The notes under the pieces were generated by a model. That model saw only the letters and a program-made list of their open reading frames with translations, was not told the DNA's origin and did no database searches. Positions 44,819 to 54,208 of a DNA stretch of 64,000 bases are shown in pieces. Origin of the DNA: Asticcacaulis endophyticus (lineage in GTDB: Bacteria > Pseudomonadota > Alphaproteobacteria > Caulobacterales > Caulobacteraceae); NCBI RefSeq assembly GCF_014652575.1, contig NZ_BMZB01000004.1:289860-353859 (forward strand), in the 5' to 3' direction. Position numbers and translations under genes: made by a program. Position 1 is the stretch's first letter. Every line of letters starts with the position of its first letter.

Positions 44819-46243
44819 ATGACAGATGCCAATTCTTCACCGGACGCCGTGATCGCCAAGCTGTCTGCCGGAGCTGACAAGGTTATAGCGACATCCTGTG
44901 CTGTGGTGGTTTTAAAGGACGATCAGGCGTTTAAAATCAAAAAATCCGTAGACTATGGTTTTTTGAATTTCACTTCACAACCCCGACGGCGTGAGGCTTT
45001 GGAGCGAGAGCTTAAGTTTAATCAGCGCACGGCCGCGGATGTTTATCGTGAGGTGATTGAGGTGGATGGCGAAGCGGTTCTGGTCATGCGCCGCTTTGAT
45101 CAGTCTATGGTGCTGGCTGAGCAAAGCCTGAGCGATCCTGACTGGTCGCCGAATATCGATCTGATGCAGACGCTTGGTGAGGTGATTGCCGACTTTCATG
45201 CGGGCTCCGAGGTCTGCCGTGACCCGTCCCACGCGGCCAACATCAAATATGTGATCGACTCAAACCGCAGCAATATTGACGTATTTCGCCAGCATTTAGG
45301 CGCGGCGCGGGTTGAGGATTACGATCAGCGCATATCGCAAGCCTATGAGCAGGTAAAATCGGTTGTTCAGGACCGTTTCGATGAGGGTTTTGTGCGTCGC
45401 TGCCACGGTGATCTGCATCTGGGCAACATATTCGTTGAGATGGATCGGCCGGTTCTGTTTGACTGCATCGAATTTAATGAGCGGTTGAGCCAGATTGATG
45501 TGCTGTACGATCTGGCGTTTTTGTTGATGGATCTGTGGGTGAGGGGCCATAAACAGGCCGCGAACCGCGTCATGAATGCTTACATGGATAAGGCCGCGCG
45601 AAATGAAGCGGATGATGGCCGCCTGTATAGCGGCTTAAAGTTATTGCCACTCTATATGTCGGTACGGGCGGGGGTGCGTTGTCATGTCAATGCGCATTAC
45701 GGCGATCTTGAGCAAGCTTCGGTCTATCTTGACGCGGCGATGGCGTTCCTGGAAATGGACAAGGCCGGTCTAATGGCCGTTGGTGGCTTATCGGGTTCGG
45801 GAAAAACGACCTATGCCCGACGTATCGCGGACAGTAAGGGGCGATCACCCGGTGCCGTCATTCTACGCAGCGACGAGATTCGCAAGCGTTTGTGGGACTG
45901 GCCGTCCTTTGAACGCTTGCCTGCTGAGGCTTACACGCATGAGGAAACTGACAAGGTTTATAGTCACATAAAGCGCCTTGCCGGTATTGTACTGGCGTCC
46001 GGGCAATCTGTAATCTTAGATGCAACGTTCAGAGATCTGTCGCCGCGGGAGGCTATGGAGGCACTGGCCGAGACAACGAGTGTTCACTTTGAAGGCATAT
46101 GGTTGGATTTGTCGCGCGAAGAACGGGTGCGGCGGGTCGCGGTTCGATCAAATGATGCGTCTGACGCCACAGAAGCGGTGGCTGATTCCCAAGCTGAGGT
46201 GAAGGATTTGTCATCGAAATGGACGCGTATTGAGGCGATTTGA
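44819..46243 (+). CDS. Two-domain kinase: aminoglycoside phosphotransferase-like plus P-loop ATPase
   Basis: 474 residues. The N-terminal half (about 20-315) has a kinase-like fold with CHGDLHLGNIFVE (catalytic loop) and LFDCIEFNE (metal-binding loop). The C-terminal half (about 320-474) is a P-loop kinase-like domain with GLSGSGKTTYARRIA and RSDEIRKRLWDWP. This pairing is the COG2187-COG0645 fusion often annotated as bifunctional aminoglycoside phosphotransferase/ATP-binding protein; the natural substrate is not known and no resistance is implied. Confidence 0.85.
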   Translation: MTDANSSPDAVIAKLSAGADKVIATSCAVVVLKDDQAFKIKKSVDYGFLNFTSQPRRREALERELKFNQRTAADVYREVIEVDGEAVLVMRRFDQSMVLAEQSLSDPDWSPNIDLMQTLGEVIADFHAGSEVCRDPSHAANIKYVIDSNRSNIDVFRQHLGAARVEDYDQRISQAYEQVKSVVQDRFDEGFVRRCHGDLHLGNIFVEMDRPVLFDCIEFNERLSQIDVLYDLAFLLMDLWVRGHKQAANRVMNAYMDKAARNEADDGRLYSGLKLLPLYMSVRAGVRCHVNAHYGDLEQASVYLDAAMAFLEMDKAGLMAVGGLSGSGKTTYARRIADSKGRSPGAVILRSDEIRKRLWDWPSFERLPAEAYTHEETDKVYSHIKRLAGIVLASGQSVILDATFRDLSPREAMEALAETTSVHFEGIWLDLSREERVRRVAVRSNDASDATEAVADSQAEVKDLSSKWTRIEAI

Positions 46244-46443
46244 CTTGGTGGGAGCTTAGACACAAAAAGTTCAATTTCTATTTTGGTTCAAAGCGTTAAA
46301 GTACTGTTCTGGTGAAATTATATCTATTCGCGCCCTGTTGGATTCGCCGTCACGATGTATGGCAATGACGTCACAGCGCGTCCCAATAAGGTCAAGGCTG
46401 TGCCTTTGAAGCGCGGCAATTTAAAAGGGTAGGGTGCGTAATC

Positions 46444-47217
46444 GTGTTGGAAACCAATTCGCAAAAGCGCAAGCGTGGCCTCAGTCTGGCCTTTGTGGCT
46501 TTGCTGGTGAGCTTGTCTGCGCCGCTTGTTCTGGGTGCGGCCATATTTGGAAGTAAGGTCGAATATCTTGATTACGACACAAGCTTTACCCTCCTGACCT
46601 TAAACTGGGCGCCTAAGCTGGCGACGATAAGTCTGGTTTTTGCTCTGATTGCCTTGCTGGTATCATTGTTTATGGCCCCGAAGCGAACCGGGCCTTTTGC
46701 TTTGGCTGCGGTCATCATATCAGGCAGTGTTCTGGGCGGATTTTATGTCTATGAACGCAAGCTGAAATCGGCCCCACCCATATACGATGTCGCAACTGAC
46801 TGGCAGCGTCCGCTGACTTTTTCCGAAAAGCTGATTAAGGATCGCGGGCCTGATGCTCATCCGATCGAAGATAATCCGCGTGTCGCAAAAGGCAGTTCGT
46901 TTGAATGGGATCTGAAACCGGTTGCCGATGTGAATGCTGCGACCTGTTCTGGCGCGCAACCCGTGAGAAATGCGAACATCACTGCCGATAAGGTAGCCGC
47001 TAGCCTGATGCACGAAGGTTACATGATTTTTGGCCGCTCACCCTGGCGGATTGAGGCGGTTTACCGCGATCCCATCTATGGTTTTAAGTCTGATATAGTG
47101 GTTCGTATTGATCCGGATAAAACCGATGTGCGTTCGGTCAGCCGGCATGAGTTATCCGACCTAGGTGGAAATTGTACGCGGGTAATGCGTGTGGTTGAAA
47201 TTCTGAAAGCCATGTAG
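46444..47217 (+). CDS. DUF1499 membrane protein
   Basis: 257 residues from GTG 46444. Three hydrophobic segments lie in the first 110 residues (LSLAFVALLVSLSAPLVLGAAIFG, TISLVFALIALLVSLFM, FALAAVIISGSVLGGFYVY). The C-terminal DUF1499 part (about 110-257) includes YMIFGRSPWRIEAVYRDPIYGFKSDIVVRI and VSRHELSDLGGNCTRV. The domain is periplasmic by topology, with no known activity. The gene stands alone, 200 bases after the kinase gene. Confidence 0.82.
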   Translation: MLETNSQKRKRGLSLAFVALLVSLSAPLVLGAAIFGSKVEYLDYDTSFTLLTLNWAPKLATISLVFALIALLVSLFMAPKRTGPFALAAVIISGSVLGGFYVYERKLKSAPPIYDVATDWQRPLTFSEKLIKDRGPDAHPIEDNPRVAKGSSFEWDLKPVADVNAATCSGAQPVRNANITADKVAASLMHEGYMIFGRSPWRIEAVYRDPIYGFKSDIVVRIDPDKTDVRSVSRHELSDLGGNCTRVMRVVEILKAM

Positions 47218-47274
47218 CTGATTTCTGGTCTGAAAATTGCTTTTCATCCTTAAGGAAATCTTAAGGGTGTCGCT

Positions 47275-47424
47275 ATGGCTGTTAATATTGCAATATTTGT
47301 CTCAAAACGAGCCCAGCGCATTGTGGCGGCTTTTCTGGTGCTTTCAGTGACGCAGATCGCTGTGGCCAGTTGCACGCCAGAACCCGTTATGCCCTATGCG
47401 GTTCATGCTATCATTGACCGATAG
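47275..47424 (+). CDS. Possible small exported protein (49 residues)
   Basis: ATG 47275 has AAGGGTG at five bases. The product begins with a basic N-terminus (ISIF... KRAQR) and a hydrophobic stretch VAAFLVLSVTQIAVASC, then a short polar tail. It looks like a signal sequence with a Cys near a cleavage point, possibly a tiny lipoprotein. No homologue is recognised; it may be non-coding. Confidence 0.35.
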   Translation: MAVNIAIFVSKRAQRIVAAFLVLSVTQIAVASCTPEPVMPYAVHAIIDR

Positions 47425-47870
47425 CCGTTATTGACACTGATGAATCTATGTCCAGGCGGTTAGAGCCTGTACCTTGCGGCCATATCAGCCTCGCATGTGT
47501 GGCATTATCCACAATTTATTTTCACTGAAACTATTTGAGATGGGGCGGCTTTAGTCGGATTTGAGCAGCCTTAATCTGATTATTCAGTAATATCTAATTT
47601 TGCCAAAGATTATTATCTATCTGAAAATTATTATAAAAATAATATGACATTGATGATGGTCATAAGGATTTAGGGGTGTTTTTGTGATCACTACAGCGCA
47701 ACTGTTTCTGGTGTGACTTTATTGAAACAGGTTTCATTTGAAATTGGCAAAGTCGTGTCAGGCGATTGACGGATTTGTGACGCGAGTGTCTTACTGGAAT
47801 TAACAACAGTTAATGTTGGAAACTGCGGTGGGTATAAAAATACCCTATAAAAATAATCCGGAGACTAAGA
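47425..47870 (+). promoter_or_regulatory. AT-rich promoter and leader region of the TonB-dependent receptor
   Basis: This 446-base gap contains no convincing gene. It is markedly AT-rich. It holds a near-palindrome TGAAACAGGTTTCA (47723-47736), an inverted repeat ATTAAC/GTTAAT (47799-47814), a leader hairpin GGGTAT/ATACCC (47830-47845), and a -35-like TTGACG at 47766. GGAG sits six bases before the GTG start. Confidence 0.55.
47723..47736. promoter_or_regulatory. LacI-family-type operator upstream of the TonB-dependent receptor
   Basis: TGAAACAGGTTTCA is symmetrical except for the central AG pair and matches the general pattern of LacI-family operators (TGnAACCGGTTnCA). It lies 30 bases before a TTGACG hexamer and 135 bases before the receptor start. 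The regulator is not in the window. Confidence 0.5.
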
Positions 47871-50756
47871 GTGAAAAACAAATCTATCAAATCGGGCCTG
47901 ATGGTTACCACGACCATCTGCTCGGCGGTACTGGCTTCTATAGTCACACTGCCATCAGTTGCGATTGCACAGGATGCCGCAACGTCCAGCGAAGACGCAC
48001 CCGTTACGGAAGTTGTCGTTACCGGCTCCCGTATTGCGCGTAAGGACTTTGTATCGCCCAGCCCGATCACGACCGTGTCGTCGGCTCAGATCGAAGCATC
48101 GGGTAGCCTCGCGGTTGAGCAAATTTTGAATACGCTCCCCCAAGTGGTTCCTGGCTTCTCGGCCGCTTCCAACAACCCGTCCGATGGTACGGCAACGGTT
48201 GACCTGAGAGGGCTTGGTGCTTCGCGTACCTTGGTGCTCGTCAATGGTCACCGCATGACGCCTGCCACTAAGGCATCATCGGCAACCGATCTTAACACCA
48301 TCCCAGCGCGACTGATTAAGCGCGTTGAAGTCATGACCGGTGGTGCTTCGGCGACCTACGGTTCGGACGCTTTGGCCGGTGTTGTGAACTTTGTCCTAAA
48401 AGACGATTTTGAAGGCATTGAACTGTCCAGCCAGTACGGTCTGAGCGCCGAGGGTGATGCTGAGCAATTCGACACATCTTTGATCATGGGCACCAACTTC
48501 GATGGCGGTAAGGGGAACCTGACAGCATTCGTATCCTATTACGATCGTGATCAGGTTCTGGGTGCCGAACGCGACTGGGCATTTTACTCAAACGCAGGTG
48601 GTTCGGCGACGGGTCTATCAGGTCGTGCAGACAATGTGGCTTTGAATCCTTATGCGCTAACGCCAACGCAAACAGGATGCCCTACGGTCACAAACAGACA
48701 AATTTCCTTCACCCCGACCGGTGAGGCCCATGGTTTTTGTAATGACTTTGATCTGACTAATCCTGTAACGGATCAATATAATTTCTCTCCGGTAAATAAC
48801 CTGATGTCGCCGTCTGAGCGTATCAGCTTGTCTTTGCTTGGCCATTATGACTTTACCGAAAATCTTCGCGGTAAACTGGAAGTTTTCTTCACGGATAACC
48901 GCACCTCCAGCCAATTGGCACCGACGCCAATGACGGGTCTGAGCGTTCCGATTGACAATCCGTTCATTTCGGCAAGCTTTGCTTCACTACTGGCCGGACG
49001 TACTGATCCTACGGCCAATTTCGTGTTCAGAAAGCGGATGCTTGAAGTCGGCGTGCGCCAGCAAGACCACAACAACAAGATGTTCCAGTTTGTGACGGGC
49101 TTAGATGGTACTGTCTTCTCGGATTGGAAGTGGGACTCGACCTTCAGCTATGGTCGCACCGAGTTTAAAGACTCAACCTTCAATGACGTTTCCCGTTCAC
49201 GCATGATTGCCGCCACTCGCGGGGCATCAGACGGTGCAACGACGACGTCGTGTGGGGCAGCTCAACTGGCGATCATGCCAGCTTGTAAACCTTTCAACCT
49301 CTTTGGCGCAGGCTCGGCATCTCAGGAAGCACTTGATTTCGTCCGCTTGGATTTCAGTGACACGACGACATTTGAGCGTTTTGTCGTTGGCGGCAATATC
49401 GCGGGTGATGCATTTGTGCTACCCGCTGGGGCTGTTGGTGTGGCGGCTGGTTTCGAATATCGCGAAGATACCTTCTCGTTTGCACCGGATGCCGCGCATG
49501 GTTCGGGTGACATTTATGGCTTCAACGCTGAACGTCCTGTATCTGGCGGCTATAACGTCAAAGAAGTTTACGGTGAAGCAACCGTACCTCTGGTTGCCGA
49601 AGTTCCATTTGTTAAGTATCTTGGCCTTGAACTTGGTGCTCGTTTCTCTGACTATTCCTCTGTAGGCAAAACCGAAGCTTACAAAGCTGGTCTGGAATGG
49701 AAAATTGATGATGATTTCCGCTTCCGCGGCATGTATCAAAAAGCAAGCCGTGCGCCGTCAGTGTTTGAACTCTATCAAGCCGGTGACCAGGGTTTCCCGC
49801 AATTCACCGATCCTTGCTCTACCAAGTCACCAACCAGCGGTGCTGATCGCACAATTAGCCAAGAAGTTCGTGATTTCTGCGCCCTTCAACTCGGCGGCGA
49901 TCCTGTAACGCTTGGTTATATTCAGCCGAACTCTCAGTTGGAAAGCTTCTCGTTCGGTAATGCTAACCTCAAGGCTGAACAATCAGAAACCATTACGGTT
50001 GGTGCTGTTTGGCGCCCATCATATATCGAAGGTCTGAGTGTTACGCTTGATTACTACGACATCAAGGTTGATGATTATATCAACACGCTTTACGGCGGTG
50101 CGGCTGGCACGGTTGCTGCGTGTTTCGCAACGCTCGACCTGAACTCAACCGCTTGCTTTAACAGCGATATTGGTCAATCGGCTATTTACCGTGACACCAC
50201 TGGCGAACTCAAGATCCGCACCAGCCAGGGTAACGTGTCGGCACTTGAAACCAAGGGCATCGATCTGGCCGTTGATTATAAGGCACCTTTGGGCTGGTTG
50301 GTTAAAGACAGCACGCTATTCTCCGACAAGCTTGATATCAATGTCTTGGTGACCAAGCTGGAAAGCTGGAAGCTGGATGATATCGAATATGCCGGTACCG
50401 CAGGCGCTTACAATATTTCGGCTACTCTGCCGGAGTGGAAGTCTAATATCCGTCTGGCTTATAACATTGGCCCGGTCTTGATTAACTGGAGCAGCACCTT
50501 CTACAGCGAAATGGAAAACCAAGGTAACCTGGCGATCTTTGAAGATGGTGGCTACAGCACAGTTCCAAACTACTGGGTGCACGATGTCCAGGCGCGTTGG
50601 GGCGTCAATAGCAATGTTGATCTGACGGCGGGTATCAAGAACCTGACGGATGAAGATCCGCCCGTGTTTGATAACTCACCAGACGGCAATACCGACCCTA
50701 ACGCCTTCGATGTTATCGGTCGTTATTACTATGTTGGTATGAAGTTCAAGCTGTAA
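47871..50756 (+). CDS. TonB-dependent receptor
   Basis: 961 residues from GTG 47871. A signal peptide (TTTICSAVLASIVTLPSVAIA) precedes the TonB box region TEVVVTGSRIARKDF. The plug domain (about 50-170) has SSAQIEASGSLAVEQILNTLPQVVPG, VDLRGLGASRTLVLVNGHR and VEVMTGGASATYGSDALAGVVNFVLK. The remaining 780 residues are a 22-strand barrel ending in aromatic-rich YYYVGMKFKL. No STN domain is present. Receptors of this branch in Caulobacterales often import oligosaccharides rather than siderophores; the glycoside hydrolases 4 kb downstream fit that, but the ligand is unproven. Confidence 0.92.
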   Translation: MKNKSIKSGLMVTTTICSAVLASIVTLPSVAIAQDAATSSEDAPVTEVVVTGSRIARKDFVSPSPITTVSSAQIEASGSLAVEQILNTLPQVVPGFSAASNNPSDGTATVDLRGLGASRTLVLVNGHRMTPATKASSATDLNTIPARLIKRVEVMTGGASATYGSDALAGVVNFVLKDDFEGIELSSQYGLSAEGDAEQFDTSLIMGTNFDGGKGNLTAFVSYYDRDQVLGAERDWAFYSNAGGSATGLSGRADNVALNPYALTPTQTGCPTVTNRQISFTPTGEAHGFCNDFDLTNPVTDQYNFSPVNNLMSPSERISLSLLGHYDFTENLRGKLEVFFTDNRTSSQLAPTPMTGLSVPIDNPFISASFASLLAGRTDPTANFVFRKRMLEVGVRQQDHNNKMFQFVTGLDGTVFSDWKWDSTFSYGRTEFKDSTFNDVSRSRMIAATRGASDGATTTSCGAAQLAIMPACKPFNLFGAGSASQEALDFVRLDFSDTTTFERFVVGGNIAGDAFVLPAGAVGVAAGFEYREDTFSFAPDAAHGSGDIYGFNAERPVSGGYNVKEVYGEATVPLVAEVPFVKYLGLELGARFSDYSSVGKTEAYKAGLEWKIDDDFRFRGMYQKASRAPSVFELYQAGDQGFPQFTDPCSTKSPTSGADRTISQEVRDFCALQLGGDPVTLGYIQPNSQLESFSFGNANLKAEQSETITVGAVWRPSYIEGLSVTLDYYDIKVDDYINTLYGGAAGTVAACFATLDLNSTACFNSDIGQSAIYRDTTGELKIRTSQGNVSALETKGIDLAVDYKAPLGWLVKDSTLFSDKLDINVLVTKLESWKLDDIEYAGTAGAYNISATLPEWKSNIRLAYNIGPVLINWSSTFYSEMENQGNLAIFEDGGYSTVPNYWVHDVQARWGVNSNVDLTAGIKNLTDEDPPVFDNSPDGNTDPNAFDVIGRYYYVGMKFKL

Positions 50757-50780
50757 GGCACCGAATTTCATATGAATTAA

Positions 50781-50808
50781 GGCGGAAGGGAAACCTTCCG
50801 CCTTTTTT
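50781..50808 (+). terminator. Intrinsic terminator of the TonB-dependent receptor
   Basis: Perfect 9-base stem GGCGGAAGG / CCTTCCGCC with GAAA tetraloop and six T. It lies 24 bases after the stop codon. Confidence 0.92.
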
Positions 50809-51048
50809 GTTGTCCTGCAAAGGGCAGGTGAATCGCATGTGGATGCCCACAGAGACGAATCGGCAGGAGGAACGAAAGTCTTCTGTCCATCTCCGAGCAG
50901 GTGTTGTGTTGGACCACAGCCCAGATCATCGACAACAAGAACATGTTCGCAGTTGCTGGCCTCTGTGCGTAAGTTTTGGGTAGCGTAGGCGCAGTATGAA
51001 GAGTCAGCGTGGGCATGTGGAGCTCCGCGCCCTATCACACACAACAAA
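50809..51048. other. Unassigned sequence between receptor and sppA terminators
   Basis: About 240 bases enclosed by two terminators. Stop-free frames exist on the minus strand, but they are Cys-, His- and Ser-rich, lack a ribosome site and do not look like a protein. The base composition differs from neighbouring genes. It may be a worn remnant of a gene or element. Confidence 0.4.
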
Positions 51049-51076
51049 ACGCCCCGATCATTTCTGGTCGGGGCGT
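51049..51076 (-). terminator. Intrinsic terminator of sppA
   Basis: Stem ACGCCCCGATCA / TGGTCGGGGCGT (one T-G pair) with TTTC loop; on the minus strand the 3' arm is followed by TTTTGTTGT. It ends 30 bases beyond the sppA stop. Confidence 0.82.
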
Positions 51077-51105
51077 GTCGCCATCTACTGTAAAACGATC
51101 TGAGC

Positions 51106-52884
51106 TTATCTGCTGCTGGATTGCAGAGGCTCATTGGCCAGAACATTAGCGCCTTGGGCACGCAGGCGGGCTTGAGACATTTCCCTTAAGGCCGCCTTGG
51201 CCTGTGGATCGCTCATAGCCCAATTGATTAACGACAAAGCTTTCAGACCGCTATTGGCGCTCTCTACGCTCTTGTTGAACATCGAGAAGGGGGAGCGATT
51301 GTTGGGGTACTTGATCAGTTTTACATGCTCATCCGACGGAATTTTCGCCAAGGATTTTGCCTTGGCTAGTGCGACATAAAACCCGCCTAAATCGTCGACC
51401 AGCCCCAGCTTCTTAGCCTGTTCACCCGTCCAGACGTGACCCTTGGCGATTTCACGCACCTTGTCTTCGGGCAGTTTGCGGCCTTTTGAGACACGCGCGA
51501 CGAATTCATTATAAGTCTCATCAATCTGCTTTGAGAAGCTGGCGCGCTGCTCAGGGGTAAACTCCGTGCCCACATTATACATCTGGCTGAGATCGCTGCC
51601 GACGTGGACGCTTTTCAGGTCAACCCCAAAACGCCCGAGGCCGTCGCCGATGGCAAACTTACCGCCATATACACCAATCGAGCCGGTGAGGGTGGTCGGG
51701 TTGGCAATGATTGCCGACGCGTCTGATGACACCCAGTAACCGCCGGACGCTGCATATTCGCCCATGGATACGACGACCGGTTTATTGGCCTTTTTAGCGG
51801 CCTGTAGCGCCGACAAAATCTGCTCCGATGCCGTATCCGATCCGCCAGGTGACGACACGCGAAACACAATGGCCTTGACGTCCTTGTCATTGATGGCGTC
51901 GAAGAATGCATTTGCGACATCATCAGACATCATCATCGGGTCGCTGTTGAAGCTGGAGCCATTGGTGCCGGTCATGATGGCACCTTCGCCACCGATCACC
52001 GCGATGGTGGATTTTCCGGAAGAGCGCGGCATGGTCTTGGCGTAATCGCGAATATCGACCAGTTCAATCTGGTTGCCACCTTTTTTGAGCACGGCCTCTT
52101 CGGCATCATGAACCTGCCCCTGCTTATCGATCAGGCCGGCTTTCTGGGCTGCGCCGGCGCTATAAACGCCGCTTTCCAACAGACCTCTAAGTTTGCCGAC
52201 CTCAATCTTGCGGTCGCTGGCGATATTGGTAAGCACTGAGTTATAGATGCTGCCCATCCACGACAGGGTCGCTTCGCGGTGTGCCGGTGTGTAATCGCTG
52301 TAGAGGTAAGGGTTCACAGCGTTCTTGAATTCGTAGCGTTGCTCGAACTGAGGCGTGATGCCGTATTTCTCAAAAGCCCGCTTGAAGAACATACTCTCTG
52401 ACGCAATCCCCGTTACCTGAAGTGAGGCATTGGGCTGCATCCACAATTCCGAGGCCGCGCTGCCGACCATGTAGGAGGCGGCGACCAGCGTATCGGGGTA
52501 GAGGCCCTGAGAATGGGCAATGACGGTTTTGTTGGCTGCGCGGAATTCTCTGAGAGCGTTGCGGATTTCCTCAGCCGCCGCCGGTGACATGCCGCCTTCA
52601 GGCAGGCGAATGAGCAGGGACTTTACCTTGGGATCGCTGGCGGCATTGTGAAGCGTGGTAACGATCTCCAGTGTCGATAAGCCTTCGCCGGTGATAAATG
52701 CCAGCGGGTCATCCAGGGACTGATCCGTCAGGCCTTCACGTAGGTCGATGCTCAGCGCAACTTCTGAAGGTGTCTGCGGCTTGGTTGACGCCGCCAGAGT
52801 GACCAAAAGCAGGAACGGCAGACCGATAAAGAACAGCACAAAGGCGGTTACAACGGCGGCGACCGTAATCAAAAACTGTTTCAT
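51106..52884 (-). CDS. sppA: Signal peptide peptidase SppA, 67K type
   Basis: 592 residues from ATG 52884. One N-terminal membrane helix ([24 protein letters not shown]) anchors two tandem S49 domains facing the periplasm. The catalytic Lys is in the first repeat ([16 protein letters not shown]) and the nucleophile Ser in the second ([16 protein letters not shown]), as in E. coli SppA. It digests signal peptides left after LepB cleavage. It is convergent with the TonB-dependent receptor. Confidence 0.93.
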   Translation of the reverse strand: MKQFLITVAAVVTAFVLFFIGLPFLLLVTLAASTKPQTPSEVALSIDLREGLTDQSLDDPLAFITGEGLSTLEIVTTLHNAASDPKVKSLLIRLPEGGMSPAAAEEIRNALREFRAANKTVIAHSQGLYPDTLVAASYMVGSAASELWMQPNASLQVTGIASESMFFKRAFEKYGITPQFEQRYEFKNAVNPYLYSDYTPAHREATLSWMGSIYNSVLTNIASDRKIEVGKLRGLLESGVYSAGAAQKAGLIDKQGQVHDAEEAVLKKGGNQIELVDIRDYAKTMPRSSGKSTIAVIGGEGAIMTGTNGSSFNSDPMMMSDDVANAFFDAINDKDVKAIVFRVSSPGGSDTASEQILSALQAAKKANKPVVVSMGEYAASGGYWVSSDASAIIANPTTLTGSIGVYGGKFAIGDGLGRFGVDLKSVHVGSDLSQMYNVGTEFTPEQRASFSKQIDETYNEFVARVSKGRKLPEDKVREIAKGHVWTGEQAKKLGLVDDLGGFYVALAKAKSLAKIPSDEHVKLIKYPNNRSPFSMFNKSVESANSGLKALSLINWAMSDPQAKAALREMSQARLRAQGANVLANEPLQSSSR

Positions 52885-53003
52885 GCGAAGATCGTTGTCC
52901 TGCTCATATTCATGCCCGCCCCACACGCGCAAATCCCGCCAAACATAGACGGTTATGGTAACAGGTCAAATGAAGACAGCGTAATAATTGAATCCGTGAA
53001 AAA

Positions 53004-53876
53004 TCAGAACTTGGTGCGGCCGCGTCTGGGGTTAGTGGATGGGCGGTCGTACTGATAGGCCGGGTCACCGTGACAGTGGGGGCAGGAGACGCCTTTGACA
53101 TAATGAGGATGCGCCTGATCTTCGACGGTCAGGGCATGATCACAGTAAAGACAAAGCGCTGCTGACTGCGACGGTTGCAGGTTATGATCGACGGCAATAC
53201 GCTCATCAAATACAAAACATTCGCCGTCCCATAGGGTCTCCTCAGCCGGAACATCCTCGAAATACTGCAATATACCGCCTTTAAGGTGGTAGACATCATC
53301 GAAACCGTTATCGATCATCCATGAAGTAAACTTCTCACAACGGATGCCGCCAGTACAGAAGGTCGCGATTTTCTTGTCTTTGAGGCTATCGGCGTTGTCG
53401 CGCACCCATTGCGGCAGGTATTTAAAAGTCGGGATGGACGGATCGACAGCCCCCTTGAAGGTGCCCAGATTGACCTCATAATCATTCCGGGTATCTAAGA
53501 TGACAACGTCATTGCCGCGAATGAGATTATTCCAGTCCTTTGGTTCGACATATTGCCCGAACCGTTTCATCGATACGGGCTCGCCCAGAGATATGGTCTC
53601 CTTTTTCAAACGCACCCGCGTTTTGCCAAAGGGCTGAAACTCCGCATAAGATTCTTTATAGGTGATCTTTGCGCCAATCAGGTCGTTTTGGAGGTAGTCC
53701 AAAAAGCTGTTAATCGACTCACGCGTACCGGACATCGTGGAGTTCACGCCTTCGCGCGTTATGAGGACAGAGCCTTTGATGCCAAGGCTATGCAGCCGCT
53801 CCAGCAGGGGTGCCTGCATGGCCTCAAAGTTTGGAAAATCAAAAAAATGATAAAAAGCGACGATAACGTAGGACAT
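53004..53876 (-). CDS. trhO: tRNA uridine(34) hydroxylase, rhodanese-like (TrhO/YceA)
   Basis: 290 residues from ATG 53876. The N-terminal acylphosphatase-like domain reads VIVAFYHFFDFPNFEAMQAPLLERL; the central rhodanese domain has the active Cys in FCTGGIRCEKFTSWM; the C-terminus has zinc-type Cys pairs (CLYCDHALT; CPHCHGDPAYQ). TrhO makes 5-hydroxyuridine at the wobble position of tRNA using oxygen. It is 119 bases upstream of sppA. tRNA-Gln lies on its other side. Confidence 0.92.
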   Translation of the reverse strand: MSYVIVAFYHFFDFPNFEAMQAPLLERLHSLGIKGSVLITREGVNSTMSGTRESINSFLDYLQNDLIGAKITYKESYAEFQPFGKTRVRLKKETISLGEPVSMKRFGQYVEPKDWNNLIRGNDVVILDTRNDYEVNLGTFKGAVDPSIPTFKYLPQWVRDNADSLKDKKIATFCTGGIRCEKFTSWMIDNGFDDVYHLKGGILQYFEDVPAEETLWDGECFVFDERIAVDHNLQPSQSAALCLYCDHALTVEDQAHPHYVKGVSCPHCHGDPAYQYDRPSTNPRRGRTKF

Positions 53877-54078
53877 GGCGCCCCATAGCACAGGCGGCTT
53901 TAGGCGAAAAGGGGGCAGGCAAAAGAGCCGTTGTTTGACAAGCTTGGGGAAAACTGTCCAGAACGTTCAAGAAAAATTCAGCCTAGGGATTGCAAGTCGC
54001 AAGGGCTTGCGCTATCTCCAGCCCCTCTTCGGGCAATATACGAAGACCAGCCGGTTTTGCAACAAACCGCAGCCGTGT

Positions 54079-54152
54079 TGGGGAATGGTGTAATGGTAAC
54101 ACAGCGGTTTTTGGTACCGTCGTTCTAGGTTCGAGTCCTAGTTCCCCAGCCA
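54079..54152 (+). tRNA. tRNA-Gln (anticodon TTG)
   Basis: 74 bases with encoded CCA. Acceptor arms TGGGGAA (54079-54085) and TTCCCCA (54142-54148) pair; discriminator G. The anticodon stem GCGGT/ACCGT encloses loop TTTTGGT, giving anticodon TTG. The T arm has GGTTCGAGTCC. The 3' side borders a broken ORF and an accessory gene set, the usual position for integrated elements. Confidence 0.95.
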
Positions 54153-54208
54153 CTTTCTTTTTTCTCTATATTTTTCAAAAACATTAAGAAAAATAGGTAT
54201 TGTAGACC

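Noticed and set aside
44819..45760. Aminoglycoside resistance gene
   Set aside because: The APH-like half belongs to a chromosomal two-domain family without known link to resistance; calling it a resistance gene would be unsupported.
46355..46432. 25-codon frame before the DUF1499 gene
   Set aside because: No ribosome site and no homology-like features; length is compatible with chance.
50676..51161. Minus-strand open frame of 161 codons crossing the receptor end, both terminators and the sppA end
   Set aside because: It overlaps two well-supported genes and two terminators, has no ribosome site, and its translation is rich in Cys, His and Ser without a recognisable domain.
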